Program-made: the position numbers and the translations under genes
Notes under the pieces: generated by a model
What the model was told of the DNA's origin: nothing
Seen by the model: only the letters and a program-made list of their open reading frames with translations
The model's database searches: none
Shown here: positions 35,919 through 48,651 of the stretch, in pieces
Layout: each line of letters starts with the position of its first letter
Numbering within the stretch: the first letter of the stretch is position 1
From: Demequina litoralis
GTDB lineage: Bacteria; Actinomycetota; Actinomycetes; Actinomycetales; Demequinaceae
Direction: 5' to 3'
DNA length: 64,000 bases
Assembly: GCF_030418455.1 (NCBI RefSeq)
Contig: NZ_JAUHPW010000005.1
Location: forward strand, 172,111 to 236,110

Positions 35919-36506
35919 ATGACGCTTCGCCTCCTGCCCGCCTGGACCGCCGCCGCCGTCGGCGCCGCGGTGGTGCTCGCCGGCTGCACCCCGCTGGCCT
36001 CGGACGCCGAGCCCAGCGCGGACGCGTCGTCGCTGGCGGACCCGAGCCTGTCGGCGGTCGCCGTCGCACCGGCCGGCACGCCCGACCCGTGCGAGATGAT
36101 CACGCTCAAGAAGCTCAACGGCATCGTCGACGTGAAGATGGCCGACGGCGAGTTCAACTCGAGCCTGTCGTACGAGGGCCGCAACATCTGCGAGTGGCGC
36201 CCCAAGAACGAGGAGCGCTCCGAGCCGCGCGTCCAGGTCGAGATCAACTGGGAGTACCCGGACCCCGAGGCGCACCAGGCGATCGCGGAGGGCGTCTTCG
36301 GCAGGACCGTGAAGCCGGGCGGCAAGATCAAGCACGCCGAGAACGCGTACGCGCTGCCGGGCCGCCGCACCATCGGCATGGGCGTCGGCGACTACTTCGT
36401 CAAGGTCTCCTTCATCCAGCCGAACCGCAAGGGCGCACCGGACATCACCCTCAAGCTGGCGCGCGCCGTGTCGTCCACGCTCGCCGAGGAGATCGGCGCG
36501 GCCTGA
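35919..36506 (+). CDS. DUF3558-like lipoprotein
   Basis: 195 aa. Lipobox VLAGC (Cys23), then a Ser/Ala-rich linker, DPCEMITLKKLNGIVDVK, NICEWRPKNEE and a C-terminal TLKLARAVSSTLAEE helix: the same DPC...C-x-W layout as the lipoprotein at 28661. The mature domain is more basic. GAAGGG lies before the ATG. Its role is unknown; surface-exposed. Confidence 0.8.
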   Translation: MTLRLLPAWTAAAVGAAVVLAGCTPLASDAEPSADASSLADPSLSAVAVAPAGTPDPCEMITLKKLNGIVDVKMADGEFNSSLSYEGRNICEWRPKNEERSEPRVQVEINWEYPDPEAHQAIAEGVFGRTVKPGGKIKHAENAYALPGRRTIGMGVGDYFVKVSFIQPNRKGAPDITLKLARAVSSTLAEEIGAA

Positions 36507-36539
36507 TCCCGGCCGCCCGCCGCATCGTCCCTCCGGACG

Positions 36540-37919
36540 CTACGGCGTGGGCGCCTGCGCGTCGTACTCGCGCCACGCCCGCTGCGCGCGGGTGAGGATC
36601 GCGATGAGCGCGACGATGACGACGCCGCCGAGCAGCGGCGGGAACCACAGCGCGACCGCGGTTGCGAGGATGCCCGCGTAGAGGTCGCCGATGCGGGGCC
36701 CGCCCGTGACGACGACGATGAAGACGCCCTGCAGGCGCCCGCGCATCTCGTCGGGCGCGGCGGTGATGATCATGGTCTGGCGGAAGATCGCGCTCACCTC
36801 GTCCGAGGCGCCCATGCCCGCCATGCACAGCGCGAGCACGATCAGCGTCGCCCAGTGGACGCCGCCCCAGCCCTCGGCGGGCTCGTGACCGGTGGCGCCG
36901 AGCAGCAGCGTGGTGAGCCCGAACAGCGCCGCGAACAGGCCGAAGAGCTGGATCGCGCGCGAGATCGCGACGCCGTGGCGGTGGACCCGGGCGACCGGCC
37001 CGGAGAACAGGCTCGTGAGCATCGTGCCGATCGCGCCCGCGGCGGTCAGCGCGCCCACGGTGAGCGAGCCGCCGCCGACCACCGTCGCACCGAGCGCCGG
37101 GAAGAGCACGTAGGGCCGGCCGAACGTCATCGCGATGATGTCGACGACGAAGCTCATGCGGATGTTCGGCGCGTGCCGCAGGAACGTCAGCCCCTCCTTG
37201 AGCACGGGCCAGCCGGCCTCGACCCGCTCCCCCAGCCGCGGCAGCGACGGCAGCATCCAGATGCCGAGGAAGCCCGCGGTGAAGAGCACCGCGTCGATGG
37301 TGAACGTCCACGGCAGGCCCACGCCCGCCGCGAGCACGCCCGCGAGCGCCGGGCCGATGGTGAGCATCGCGCCGAAGGAGATGCCGTTGAGGGCGGTGGC
37401 CCGGCTGATCATCTCCGGCGGCAGGATGCGGCCCACCACCGAGCCGCGCGTCGCGTTCGACACGGTCGACGCGACCGCGCTCACCGTGGTGACGACGAAG
37501 AACGGCCACACCGCCGCGTGCCCGCCGTCTCCCTGGAGGTGCTGATCCCAGAACGACAGCGCCGCGAGCGCGATGGTCGACGCCCACGCCACCAGCGACG
37601 AGGCGATGAGCACCTTCCGACGATCGAAGACGTCGGCGATCATGCCGCCCCACAGGCCGGCGACGATCATCGGCAGCAGCGCGACGCCGCCCACGAGGCC
37701 CACCATGAAGGTCGACTCGGTGATCTCGTAGATCTGGAGGCCCACCGCGACCTGCGTCATGAACGCGCCGATCCCGCTGATGGCGCCGCCGATCCACAGC
37801 CGCGCGAAGGCGGGGCTCGCCTTGAGCGGCGCGATGTCGACCAGGTGGCGGGACAGCCCGCGGCGGGACGATGCGGGGGTGTCGGTCTCGGGCGCGGCGC
37901 CGGCGGGGTCCTGGGTCAC
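36540..37919 (-). CDS. Major facilitator superfamily transporter (EntS-like)
   Basis: 459 aa with 12 predicted helices. GGMIADVFDRRKVLIAS between helices 2 and 3 is the MFS motif A; the MFS_3/enterobactin exporter group is the nearest type. The substrate is not predictable. TAGAAT (minus, 37926-37931) ends exactly six bases before the GTG start, the clearest leaderless promoter in the window. A 9-mer copy encodes Ala-Ser-Ser. Confidence 0.88.
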   Translation of the reverse strand: MTQDPAGAAPETDTPASSRRGLSRHLVDIAPLKASPAFARLWIGGAISGIGAFMTQVAVGLQIYEITESTFMVGLVGGVALLPMIVAGLWGGMIADVFDRRKVLIASSLVAWASTIALAALSFWDQHLQGDGGHAAVWPFFVVTTVSAVASTVSNATRGSVVGRILPPEMISRATALNGISFGAMLTIGPALAGVLAAGVGLPWTFTIDAVLFTAGFLGIWMLPSLPRLGERVEAGWPVLKEGLTFLRHAPNIRMSFVVDIIAMTFGRPYVLFPALGATVVGGGSLTVGALTAAGAIGTMLTSLFSGPVARVHRHGVAISRAIQLFGLFAALFGLTTLLLGATGHEPAEGWGGVHWATLIVLALCMAGMGASDEVSAIFRQTMIITAAPDEMRGRLQGVFIVVVTGGPRIGDLYAGILATAVALWFPPLLGGVVIVALIAILTRAQRAWREYDAQAPTP

Positions 37920-37950
37920 CGCAGGATTCTAGGGCCGGGCGCCGACGCCG

Positions 37951-38385
37951 TCAGTCGAGCCCCTTCTTGAGGAAGCGTGCGGTGGGCTCGTAGCCGAGCG
38001 CCTTGTAGAAGTCGACCGCGCGCGACGTGGCGACGCACACGTAGGCGACCTCCCAGGCGGCCGAGGCCTCCTCGGCGCGCTCCATGAGCGCCGCGCCGAT
38101 CCCCCGGCCGCGGCGCTCGGGCACCACGTAGATCTCCTCCACCACCGCCACCACGCCGCCCGCGAACAGCGCGGGCACACGATGCACGACCACGTAGCCG
38201 ACCGGCTCGCCGTCGAGCTCCGCGAGGAACGCGCCGACGCCGTACTGGCCCACGAGGGCGGCGAGCGCGCCGGTCACCCCGTCGGGCGCGGGCGGCGCGC
38301 CGAGCGCGAGGTCCGCCGCGAAGGACGCGAGGACCGCGGCGTCCCTGAAGGTCGCCGCCCGGATGGTGAGCGCCGCATCGGCCAT
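37951..38385 (-). CDS. GNAT family N-acetyltransferase
   Basis: 144 aa. VVEEIYVVPERRGRGIGAAL holds the acetyl-CoA binding loop (R-R-G-R-G-I-G); AVDFYKALGYEPT is the usual C-terminal strand and helix. The substrate is unknown. TAGCGT (38392-38397, minus) ends six bases before the ATG. The MFS gene follows after 31 bp but has its own promoter. Confidence 0.88.
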   Translation of the reverse strand: MADAALTIRAATFRDAAVLASFAADLALGAPPAPDGVTGALAALVGQYGVGAFLAELDGEPVGYVVVHRVPALFAGGVVAVVEEIYVVPERRGRGIGAALMERAEEASAAWEVAYVCVATSRAVDFYKALGYEPTARFLKKGLD

Positions 38386-38468
38386 GGTCCGACGCTAGCC
38401 GACACGCGCATCGTCCACCCGGCGTCCGAGCACACGCGCGGGTGACATCGTCATGACACAATCACGCC

Positions 38469-41063
38469 ATGCCAGGTACCAACCTCACGCGCGCCGAGGC
38501 CGAGGCCCGCGCCGCCATCGTCGCGGTCGACACCTACACCGTCGACCTCGACCTCACCACGTCGGACACCACCTTCCGTTCGACCTCGACCGTGCGCTTC
38601 ACCGCGACCCCGGGTGAGACCACCTTCATCGACCTGATCGCACCGCAGGTGCTGAGCATCACCCTCAACGGCGAGGAGCTCGACCCCGCGACGCACTTCG
38701 AGGACTCGCGGATCACGCTGCCGACGCTCGCCGTGGAGAACGAGCTCACCGTGGTCGCCGACTGCGCTTACATGAACACCGGCGAGGGCCTGCACCGCTT
38801 CGTCGACCCCGAGGACGGCGAGGTGTACCTGTACTCGCAGTTCGAGGTCGCCGACACGCGCCGCGTCTACGCGGTCTTCGAGCAGCCCGACCTCAAGGCC
38901 TCCTTCACGTTCGCGGTGACCGCGCCCGAGCACTGGCACGTGCTGTCGAACTCGCCGGCCACCAAGACCGCCGCCGAGGGCTCGGTCGAGATCGCCGGCA
39001 CCGCGCGCGGCGTCGCCCGCTGGGAGTTCTCGCCCACCACGCGCATCCCCTGCTACGTCACCGCGATCGTCGCGGGCCCGTACCACGAGGTGGTCGGCAC
39101 GGTGGAGTCGCGCAAGGGCACGCTGAGCGCCAACGTGTACTGCCGCAAGGGCCTCGCGCCGTACCTCGACGCGGACGTCATCCTCGACGACACCCAGAAG
39201 GGCTTCGCCTTCTACGAGGAGAAGTTCGAGACGGACTACCCGTTCGAGAAGTACGACCAGATCTTCGTCCCCGAGTTCAACGCCGGCGCGATGGAGAACG
39301 CGGGCTGCGTGACGTTCCTCGAGGACTACGTGTTCCGCTCCAAGACCGCGCAGGCGCGCGTCGAGCGCCGCACCGTGACGGTGCTGCACGAGCTCGCGCA
39401 CATGTGGTTCGGCGACCTCGTCACCATGCGGTGGTGGAACGACCTGTGGCTCAACGAGTCGTTCGCGGAGTTCGCGTCGACCCTGGCGACTGCCGAGGTC
39501 ACCCGGTACTCGAACGCGTGGGTGACCTTCAACGCGCTCGAGAAGTCGTGGGCGTACCGCCAGGACCAGCTGCCGTCGACGCACCCGATCATGGCCGACA
39601 TCAAGGACCTCGAGGACGTCGAGGTGAACTTCGACGGCATCACCTACGCGAAGGGCGCGTCAGTGCTGCGCCAGCTGGTCGCGTGGGTGGGCCAGGACGA
39701 GTTCTTCACCGGCGTCGCCGAGTACATGCGCAAGCACCACCACGCGAACGCGACCCTGAACGACCTCCTCGTCGAGCTCGAGAAGGCCTCCGGCCGCGAC
39801 CTCTCCGGCTGGTCCGACGTGTGGCTGCAGAAGGCGGGCGTCACCACGCTGCGCCCGATCGTCGAGACGGACGATGCGGGGGTCATCACCTCGTTCGCCG
39901 TCCGCCAGGAGGTCCCGGCCGAGTGGCCGACCCAGCGCCCGCATCGTCTCGCCATCGGCGGCTACGACGTCGTGGTGGACGAGGACGGCGACGAGGTGCT
40001 CGAGCGTGTCCTCCACGTCGAGACCGACATCGACGGCGAGCTGTCGCACATCGACGAGCTCGTGGGCCGTCAGCGCCCCGCGCTCATCCTCGTCAACGAC
40101 GGCGACCTCGCCTACGCGAAGGTGCGCCTCGACGACGCCTCCCTCGAGGCCGCGGTCGAGCATGTCGCGAAGTTCACCGACCCGCTGGCCCGCTCCATGG
40201 TGCTGGCGGCGGCGTGGGACATGACCCGCGACGCCGAGATGCCGGCGCGCCAGTACATCGACCTCGTGCTGAAGAACATCGGCGGCGAGACGGAGTCCAC
40301 CACGGTGCTGGTGCTGCTGCGCCAGCTGCAGACCACGATCGCGCTGTACGTCCACCCGTCGCACACCGACGAGGTGCAGGCCGCCGCCGCGCGCGAGATC
40401 TGGCGCCTCATGGTCGCCTGCGACCCGGGCTCGGACAGCCAGCTCCAGCTGGTCAAGGCCTTCGCGTCCCTCGCTTGCGTCGACTCGATGTTCGACACGG
40501 TGCAGGCCCTCATCGACGGCAAGATCCAGATCGACGGGCTCACCATCGACACGGACCTCGCATGGGACCTGCTCATCTCGCTGGTCGCGGGAGGGCGTGC
40601 GGGCGAGGTCGCGGTCGAGCTGCAGCTGTCGAAGGACGCGACCGCGTCGGGCGAGCGCCGCGCCGCGCACGCCCGTGCCGCGATCGCGACCCCCGAGGCC
40701 AAGCGGGCCGCGTTCGACGCGCTCATCAACGCGGAGAAGGACCTGCCCAACGCGCTCCAGTACGAGACCATCGCGGGCTTCAACCACGTCCACGACCTCG
40801 ACCTGCTGGTGCCGTACGTCGACGAGTACTTCGACGCGCTGCGCCGCATCTACGCGACCAAGACGAACGAGATCGCCGCGAACCTCATCGAGGGGCTCTA
40901 CCCCGTCGAGCTCGCGGGCCGCGTCCCGGACCTGCAGGACAAGGCCTTCGCGTGGCTCGAGGCCAACCCGGACGCGCACGACGCGCTCAAGCGCCTCATC
41001 CGCGAGGGCTCGGACGGCGTGCGCCGCGCGCTCAAGGCCCAGGCGGCGGACCTGGCCTACTAG
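38469..41063 (+). CDS. pepN: M1 family aminopeptidase N, copy 1
   Basis: 864 aa, normal length. GAMEN (273-277) binds the peptide N-terminus; HELAH (307-311) plus Glu330 is the zinc site; a long helical ERAP1-like C-terminal domain follows. It is cytoplasmic. CACAAT ends six bases before the ATG, leaderless. The neighbouring copy has the same length and motifs, so this is a tandem duplication. In-frame 9-mer copies occur at 39870 and 39940. Confidence 0.96.
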   Translation: MPGTNLTRAEAEARAAIVAVDTYTVDLDLTTSDTTFRSTSTVRFTATPGETTFIDLIAPQVLSITLNGEELDPATHFEDSRITLPTLAVENELTVVADCAYMNTGEGLHRFVDPEDGEVYLYSQFEVADTRRVYAVFEQPDLKASFTFAVTAPEHWHVLSNSPATKTAAEGSVEIAGTARGVARWEFSPTTRIPCYVTAIVAGPYHEVVGTVESRKGTLSANVYCRKGLAPYLDADVILDDTQKGFAFYEEKFETDYPFEKYDQIFVPEFNAGAMENAGCVTFLEDYVFRSKTAQARVERRTVTVLHELAHMWFGDLVTMRWWNDLWLNESFAEFASTLATAEVTRYSNAWVTFNALEKSWAYRQDQLPSTHPIMADIKDLEDVEVNFDGITYAKGASVLRQLVAWVGQDEFFTGVAEYMRKHHHANATLNDLLVELEKASGRDLSGWSDVWLQKAGVTTLRPIVETDDAGVITSFAVRQEVPAEWPTQRPHRLAIGGYDVVVDEDGDEVLERVLHVETDIDGELSHIDELVGRQRPALILVNDGDLAYAKVRLDDASLEAAVEHVAKFTDPLARSMVLAAAWDMTRDAEMPARQYIDLVLKNIGGETESTTVLVLLRQLQTTIALYVHPSHTDEVQAAAAREIWRLMVACDPGSDSQLQLVKAFASLACVDSMFDTVQALIDGKIQIDGLTIDTDLAWDLLISLVAGGRAGEVAVELQLSKDATASGERRAAHARAAIATPEAKRAAFDALINAEKDLPNALQYETIAGFNHVHDLDLLVPYVDEYFDALRRIYATKTNEIAANLIEGLYPVELAGRVPDLQDKAFAWLEANPDAHDALKRLIREGSDGVRRALKAQAADLAY

Positions 41064-41079
41064 CGCCACCGCCGCCCTC

Positions 41080-41141
41080 CCACGGGGAAGCCACCGACGC
41101 TCTCGAGCGATCCGTGACTCCTACGGGGAAGACACCGACGG
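41080..41141 (+). repeat. 62-bp element R1
   Basis: 21-bp repeat, 20-bp core, 21-bp repeat; both repeats are of form CGGGGAAG-N4-ACCGACG. The end overlaps the hairpin at 41137-41169. R1 and R2 face each other in the 317-bp gap between the two pepN genes, which holds no gene. Confidence 0.7.
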
Positions 41142-41169
41142 CCGCACCTCGCACCGAGGTGCGGCCGTC
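41137..41169 (+). terminator. pepN copy 1 terminator
   Basis: GACGGCCGCACCTCG (41137-41151) pairs perfectly with CGAGGTGCGGCCGTC (41155-41169) round a 3-nt loop. Its first arm shares bases with element R1. Confidence 0.85.
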
Positions 41170-41213
41170 GTGCCGTCCGGGGCGCGGCTGCCACCATCCG
41201 CCGCCGCGGGCGA

Positions 41214-41275
41214 CCGTCGCTCAGCTCCCCGCAGGAGTCGCAAACCTTCCAGAACCGTCGCTGAGTTCCCCGCAG
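41214..41275 (-). repeat. 62-bp element R2
   Basis: On the minus strand: CTGCGGGGA-N6-CGACGG, the core TTCTGGAAGGTTTGCGACTC, then CTGCGGGGA-N6-CGACGG. It is inverted relative to R1. Confidence 0.75.
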
Positions 41276-41280
41276 CGGGG

Positions 41281-41334
41281 TCGTGGTGGGTCGTGGTGGG
41301 TCTTGGTGGGGCGGGGCGGGTGGGGCGGGGTGGG
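41281..41334 (+). repeat. G-run tract upstream of pepN copy 2
   Basis: TCGTGGTGGG twice, TCTTGGTGGG once, then eight G-runs of 3-4. It could form a G-quadruplex in the DNA strand just upstream of the copy 2 promoter (CAGACT at 41369). Confidence 0.5.
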
Positions 41335-41380
41335 ACCGCTGCGGTGGGTGCATAAGGGCATCCCCTGCCAGACTTGACCC

Positions 41381-43975
<2,595 letters not shown>

Positions 43976-43982
43976 CGTGCGC

Positions 43983-44014
43983 CGGGACGATGCGGCGACC
44001 GCCGCATCGTCCCG
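43983..44014. terminator. Terminator made of an inverted pair of GACGATGCG
   Basis: CGGGACGATGCGGC (43983-43996) and GCCGCATCGTCCCG (44001-44014): a 14-bp perfect stem with a GACC loop, 8 bp after the pepN copy 2 stop, between convergent genes pepN and malQ. Confidence 0.85.
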
Positions 44015-44038
44015 CGTGGCCCGCGGCGTGCGCCCGGT

Positions 44039-46183
44039 CTACCCGCGCGCGTGCTTGATCGCGCGGAAGAGGCGGCGCACGCGCGGGTGCTCGAACAGGT
44101 CGTCGAGCAGCACGGGCACACCGTTGCCGTCGGTGACGGGCACGCACCAGTTGGGGTACTCGGTGTCCGTGCCGGGCATGTTCTGGGCGCGACGCTCGCC
44201 GACCGCGTCGGTGACCGCGACGCCGGTGAGCAGCGCGGGGCTCTCGAGGACCCAGCGGTGCAGGCCCGCGATGAGGTCCTCCTCGTTGTAGTCGCCGAGG
44301 ATCCAGCCGCGCTCGAGCATGATGTCGATGAAGGCCTGGCGCTCGCGCTCCGCCTCCGCCTGCGCGTCCTCGATGCTGCCGCCGCCGAGCATCCCGAGCT
44401 CCGCGCGCAGGCGGACGTGCTCGCCCGCGAGGTACGCGCCCGTGGGCGGCAGGTCGTGGGTAGTGACGGCCGCGAGCGTGTCGGCGCGGTAGTGCTCGGG
44501 CAGGCGCGGGGCGCCGTCGTCGTGGCGCTCGAACCACGTGATGGAGGTGCCGAGCAGGCCGCGCTCATGCAGGTACTCCCGCACCCACGGCTCGACGGTG
44601 CCGAGGTCCTCGCCGATGACGAGCGCGCCGGCACGCTCCGCCTCGAGCGCGATGATGCCGATGAGCGCCTCATGGTCGACGTAGACGTACACGCCGTCGA
44701 CGGGGATGTGGCCCTCCGGCACCCACCACTGGCGGAACATGCCGAGCACGTGGTCGATGCGCAGCGCGCCCGCGTTGCGGATGGCCGCGCGCACCATGTC
44801 GCGGAACGGCAGGTAGGCGGCCGCCTCGAGGGCGCGCGGCTGCCACGGCGGGATCGACCAGTCCTGGCCGAGCGCGTTGTAGAAGTCCGGCGGCGCTCCC
44901 ATGCTCTGGCCCTGCGCGAGCACGCGCTGGTACGACCAGGCGTCCGCGCCCTCGGGGTGGACGCCCACGGCGAGGTCGATCATCACGCCGATGCTCATGC
45001 CGGCGCGCTTCGCGGTCGCCTGCGCGTCCGCGAGCTGCGCCTCGCAGATCCACTGGAGCCACGCGTAGTAGAGGACGCGGTCGGCGTGCTCGTCGCGCCA
45101 GCGCGCGACGGCCGGGGATGCGGGCGAGTCGAACTCGTCGGGCCACGGCAGGCCCTTGTGGGCCTCGGCGATCGCGCACCACGTGGCGAAGTCCTCGAGC
45201 GCCGCGCCCTCGCGCAGGCAGAACGCCTCGAACAGCGCCTCGCGGCCCGCCGAGCGCGGCGCGAGGAACACCTCCTCGAGGGCGGCGGACTTGAGGCGCC
45301 AGATCGCGTTGCGGTCGAGCAGCTCGTCCGTATCGTTGGTGCGCTGCGGCCGCTCCGCCTCCCACGCGAGCAGCGCGCGCTGCTGCGACGGGAGGTACGC
45401 GACCTCGGGGATGTCCTCGACCCGGATGTACAGGGGCGACATATAGCGCTTCGAGGTGGGCAGGTACGGCGAGTTCGAGATCGGCGGGACGGGCTCCGTC
45501 GCGTGCAGCGGGTTGATGAGCACGAAGTCGGCCTCGCCGCGCGACTTGCCGAGCGCGCACAGGTCCGCGAGGTCCGCGAGGTCGCCGATCCCCCACGAAC
45601 GCGCCGAGCGCAGCGAGTACAGCTGCACGGTGAGCCCCCAGGGACGATGCGCGCGCACGTCGTCGCGCATCGTCACGCGGGCGGGCGTCACCACGACGTA
45701 GCCGCGGCCGCGGCGACCCTTGGTCTCCGCCTCGACGACGTGCCAGCCCAGCGGAAGGTCGCCGGGCACCTCGAACGTCGCGCGGCCGAGCGTCTGCACG
45801 CCCACCTTCCGCGGCGGGACCCAGCGGTCGAGCTGCTCGAGCGCGCGCTCCTCGCCCGACTCGAGCCGCAGGCCGAGCGAGGCGGGGTCGCCGTCGATCA
45901 CGTGGACGGGGATCTCGCGGCTCTCGCCGGCGCAGAGCACCGTGATGGGCGGCACGAGCCGCGCCCATTCCTGATCCTCGAGCCCCTCGAGCGTGCGTTC
46001 GCACGCGACGTCGGACGAGGCGTCGAGCCCCATCGACGTGAGGGCGGCACGGATCGCCGCGGCGGAGCACTGGACCTGGGTTCCGTCGATGGCGTAGTAC
46101 TCGACGGAGACGCCGCATGCGCGCGCGAGCGCGACGAGCGGCTCCGACGGGGCCTCACGCTCGACCTCGGGCGCATCGATCAC
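44039..46183 (-). CDS. malQ: 4-alpha-glucanotransferase (amylomaltase)
   Basis: 714 aa GH77 enzyme that disproportionates maltodextrins. [18 protein letters not shown] contains the nucleophile Asp; [11 protein letters not shown] contains the acid/base Glu; TTHDLPP contains the third Asp. The N-terminal 150 residues are the extra beta domain of MalQ-type rather than plant-type enzymes. CAGGAT (46190-46195, minus) ends six bases before the GTG start. The divergent neighbour is mscS. Confidence 0.95.
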   Translation of the reverse strand: MIDAPEVEREAPSEPLVALARACGVSVEYYAIDGTQVQCSAAAIRAALTSMGLDASSDVACERTLEGLEDQEWARLVPPITVLCAGESREIPVHVIDGDPASLGLRLESGEERALEQLDRWVPPRKVGVQTLGRATFEVPGDLPLGWHVVEAETKGRRGRGYVVVTPARVTMRDDVRAHRPWGLTVQLYSLRSARSWGIGDLADLADLCALGKSRGEADFVLINPLHATEPVPPISNSPYLPTSKRYMSPLYIRVEDIPEVAYLPSQQRALLAWEAERPQRTNDTDELLDRNAIWRLKSAALEEVFLAPRSAGREALFEAFCLREGAALEDFATWCAIAEAHKGLPWPDEFDSPASPAVARWRDEHADRVLYYAWLQWICEAQLADAQATAKRAGMSIGVMIDLAVGVHPEGADAWSYQRVLAQGQSMGAPPDFYNALGQDWSIPPWQPRALEAAAYLPFRDMVRAAIRNAGALRIDHVLGMFRQWWVPEGHIPVDGVYVYVDHEALIGIIALEAERAGALVIGEDLGTVEPWVREYLHERGLLGTSITWFERHDDGAPRLPEHYRADTLAAVTTHDLPPTGAYLAGEHVRLRAELGMLGGGSIEDAQAEAERERQAFIDIMLERGWILGDYNEEDLIAGLHRWVLESPALLTGVAVTDAVGERRAQNMPGTDTEYPNWCVPVTDGNGVPVLLDDLFEHPRVRRLFRAIKHARG

Positions 46184-46247
46184 GTGTCAATCCTGCCAGA
46201 TGCGAGGGTGTATAGGGGCGGCGGCGCGCGCTCGCTACTCTGTTGGG

Positions 46248-47339
46248 GTGCTGACTCTCTCCGCATCTCCCGAGCCGTCCACCTCTCCCACGCTCGAGGG
46301 TCCTGCCAGCGATGTGCAGAACCTGTGGGAGGACCTCACGAGCGACACCTCGGGCCAGTTCATCGGGCTCGGCCTCGCGATCCTGCTGCTCGTCATCGTG
46401 TGGTTCGTGGGCCGCGCGGTCATCCGCGGCATCGTCATGGGCATCGAGAAGGGCACGCCGCTCGACGGCCGCGCCCGTCGCGCGATGCGCAAGGCGAAGA
46501 TCAAGGTCGCCGAGCCCGACACGATGGAGCTCCGTCTCGAGGGCGAGCGGCGCCGCCAACGCGCGAACACCATCGGCAGGGTGCTCAACTCGACCCTCGC
46601 CGTCGTGCTCGTGACGATCGGCGTGACGACCGTGCTGTCGATGGTCGGCGTGCCCGTGGGTCCGCTCATGGCCTCCGCGGGTGTGGTCGGCGTCGCGCTC
46701 GGCTTCGGCGCGCAGTCGCTCGTCAAGGACGTGCTCAGCGGCGTGTTCATGCTGCTCGAGGACCAGTACGGCGTGGGCGACGTGGTGAACCTGGGCGAGG
46801 CGACGGGCTCGGTCGAGGAGGTGGGGCTGCGGTGCACGCGGCTGCGGTCCCTCGACGGCACGGTCTGGTACGTGCCCAACGGCGAGATCACGCGCGTGGG
46901 CAACATGACGCGCATGTGGTCGCGCGCGCTCGTCGAGGTGCGCTTCGCGTACGACACCGACATCGAGGCGGCCCGCGAGGCGATGATCGACGCGGTGAAG
47001 GCGGCCCAGGCCGGCCACGACAAGGTCGCCTCCGCGATCCTGGGCGAGCCCGAGGTCGCGGGCATCGAGTCGCTCGAGTACAACGCGGTGATGCTGCGGC
47101 TGCTGGTGCAGACCAACCCGTCCACGCAGTGGGACGTGCAGCGCGAGGTGCGTCACGAGATGCGCCGCATCTTCGCGGAGCGCGGCATCGAGCTCGCGGT
47201 GCCGGGCGAGGCCATGGTGGTCGACTCGCAGGGGCCCAAGCGGCTACTGCACGACTCGGCGCGCCCCGCGGGCGACGAGCAGCCGGTGGACCAGGACGGC
47301 AGCCGCCTGCCTCCCCCGAACGACGGCGACGACGAGTGA
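46248..47339 (+). CDS. mscS: Small-conductance mechanosensitive channel (MscS family)
   Basis: 363 aa. One membrane helix precedes the TM3-like pore helix [25 protein letters not shown], followed by the cytoplasmic vestibule ([20 protein letters not shown]). Gly/Ala packing in the pore helix is typical. The channel releases osmolytes on hypo-osmotic shock and is complementary to the nearby OpuA importer. TACTCT (46236-46241) ends six bases before the GTG. The C-terminal 40 residues are Asp/Pro-rich. The stop overlaps glbO (GTGA). Confidence 0.92.
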   Translation: MLTLSASPEPSTSPTLEGPASDVQNLWEDLTSDTSGQFIGLGLAILLLVIVWFVGRAVIRGIVMGIEKGTPLDGRARRAMRKAKIKVAEPDTMELRLEGERRRQRANTIGRVLNSTLAVVLVTIGVTTVLSMVGVPVGPLMASAGVVGVALGFGAQSLVKDVLSGVFMLLEDQYGVGDVVNLGEATGSVEEVGLRCTRLRSLDGTVWYVPNGEITRVGNMTRMWSRALVEVRFAYDTDIEAAREAMIDAVKAAQAGHDKVASAILGEPEVAGIESLEYNAVMLRLLVQTNPSTQWDVQREVRHEMRRIFAERGIELAVPGEAMVVDSQGPKRLLHDSARPAGDEQPVDQDGSRLPPPNDGDDE

Positions 47340-47773
47340 GCACGCCGGGCATGAGCGTGGGCGCCGGACCCGCGCAGGAGCAGGGCCAGTCCTTCTTCGA
47401 GGCCGTGGGCGGGCACGCGACCTTCGACGCGATCGTGCGCGCCTTCTACGAGGGCGTCGCCGCGGACCCGGTGCTGCGGCCCATGTACCCCGAGGACGAC
47501 ATGGAGGGCGCGGTCTCCCGCCTGACCCTGTTCCTCGAGCAGTACTGGGGCGGACCCACGACGTACTCCGAGACCCGCGGCCATCCGCGCCTGCGCATGC
47601 GGCACATGCCCTTCAAGGTCAACCCCGACGCCCGCGACCGCTGGATCGCCCACATGCGCGAGGCGGTGGCGCGTCAGAACCTCGCGCCGCTGCACGCCGT
47701 CACCCTGATGGACTACCTCGAGCGCGCCGCGCACTCGATGGTCAACACGTTCGACGCCACCGAGGAGAGCTGA
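47336..47773 (+). CDS. glbO: Group II truncated hemoglobin (TrHbO)
   Basis: 145 aa. [23 protein letters not shown], then [24 protein letters not shown] and [22 protein letters not shown] carry the proximal His and TrHbO Trp. It binds oxygen or peroxides as a respiratory or stress haem protein. The GTG start overlaps the mscS stop by four bases; the ATG at 47351 would give 140 aa. The stop overlaps tesB (TGATG). The overlap chain implies a single operon. Confidence 0.93.
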   Translation: MSTPGMSVGAGPAQEQGQSFFEAVGGHATFDAIVRAFYEGVAADPVLRPMYPEDDMEGAVSRLTLFLEQYWGGPTTYSETRGHPRLRMRHMPFKVNPDARDRWIAHMREAVARQNLAPLHAVTLMDYLERAAHSMVNTFDATEES

Positions 47774-48651
47774 TGCCCGCGATCGAGGACACCTGGGCGG
47801 ACTCCGCCGTCGCCGCCGGGATGGACGTGCTGGACCTGCGGCGCTTCGGCGACACGAGCTTCGAGGGTGACTCGATGCCGATGCCGGGCGGCCGCGTGTT
47901 CGGCGGCCAGGTGCTCGCGCAGGCGCTCCTCGCAGCGGGCGCCACGGTGCCGGAGGACCGCTTCGCGCACTCGCTCCACGGCTACTTCCTGCGGGCGGGC
48001 GACGCCGCGCACCCCATCCAGTTCGAGGTCGAGGTGCTGCGCGACGGCCGCTCGTTCTCGGCGCGGCGCACGCACGCGCTGCAGGACGGCCGGCCCATCC
48101 TGTCGATGATCACGTCGTTCCAGATCGAGCAGGAGGGACCCGAGCACGCGGTGGCGATGCCCGAGGTGCCCGGCCCGGAGTCGGTGCAGTCGGGCATCGA
48201 CATCCTCGCGCCGTTCGCCGGCCACCCGTCGGCGGACTTCTGGCTCACCAAGGCGCCGTTCGACGTCCGCCACGTCGAGGGCTCGCTGTTCCTGGGCCCC
48301 GACAAGCGACCGAAGCAGTACCAGACGGCGTGGATGAGGCTGAGGGGGCCGATCGACGGCTCGGACCTCATGCACCGCGCGCTGCTGGCCTTCGGCTCGG
48401 ACCAGGTGATGCTCGAGCCGCTGCTGCGCCGCCACGGCGCGTCCTGGGTGACCCCGGACATCTCCTTCGCGAGCCTCGACCACGCCATGTGGTGGCACCG
48501 CCCGGCGCGCGCCGACGAATGGCTGCTCTTCGTCCAGGACTCCCCGACCGCTCAGGGCGGTCGCGGTCTCACCGGCACGTGGATCTTCTCCGAGGACGGC
48601 CGGCTCGTCGCATCGGCCGCCCAGGAGGGCATGATCCGCCTCCCGCGCTAG
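47773..48651 (+). CDS. tesB: Acyl-CoA thioesterase II (TesB)
   Basis: 292 aa double hot-dog protein that hydrolyses acyl-CoA. FGGQVLAQALLAAGATVP and HSLHGYFLRAGDAAHPI in the first hot dog, and ASLDHAMWWHRP with DSPTAQGGRGLTGTWIF in the second, include the Asp-Gln/Thr triad residues. It is the last gene of the mscS-glbO-tesB operon, an association with no obvious biochemical logic. No terminator is evident. Confidence 0.93.
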   Translation: MPAIEDTWADSAVAAGMDVLDLRRFGDTSFEGDSMPMPGGRVFGGQVLAQALLAAGATVPEDRFAHSLHGYFLRAGDAAHPIQFEVEVLRDGRSFSARRTHALQDGRPILSMITSFQIEQEGPEHAVAMPEVPGPESVQSGIDILAPFAGHPSADFWLTKAPFDVRHVEGSLFLGPDKRPKQYQTAWMRLRGPIDGSDLMHRALLAFGSDQVMLEPLLRRHGASWVTPDISFASLDHAMWWHRPARADEWLLFVQDSPTAQGGRGLTGTWIFSEDGRLVASAAQEGMIRLPR

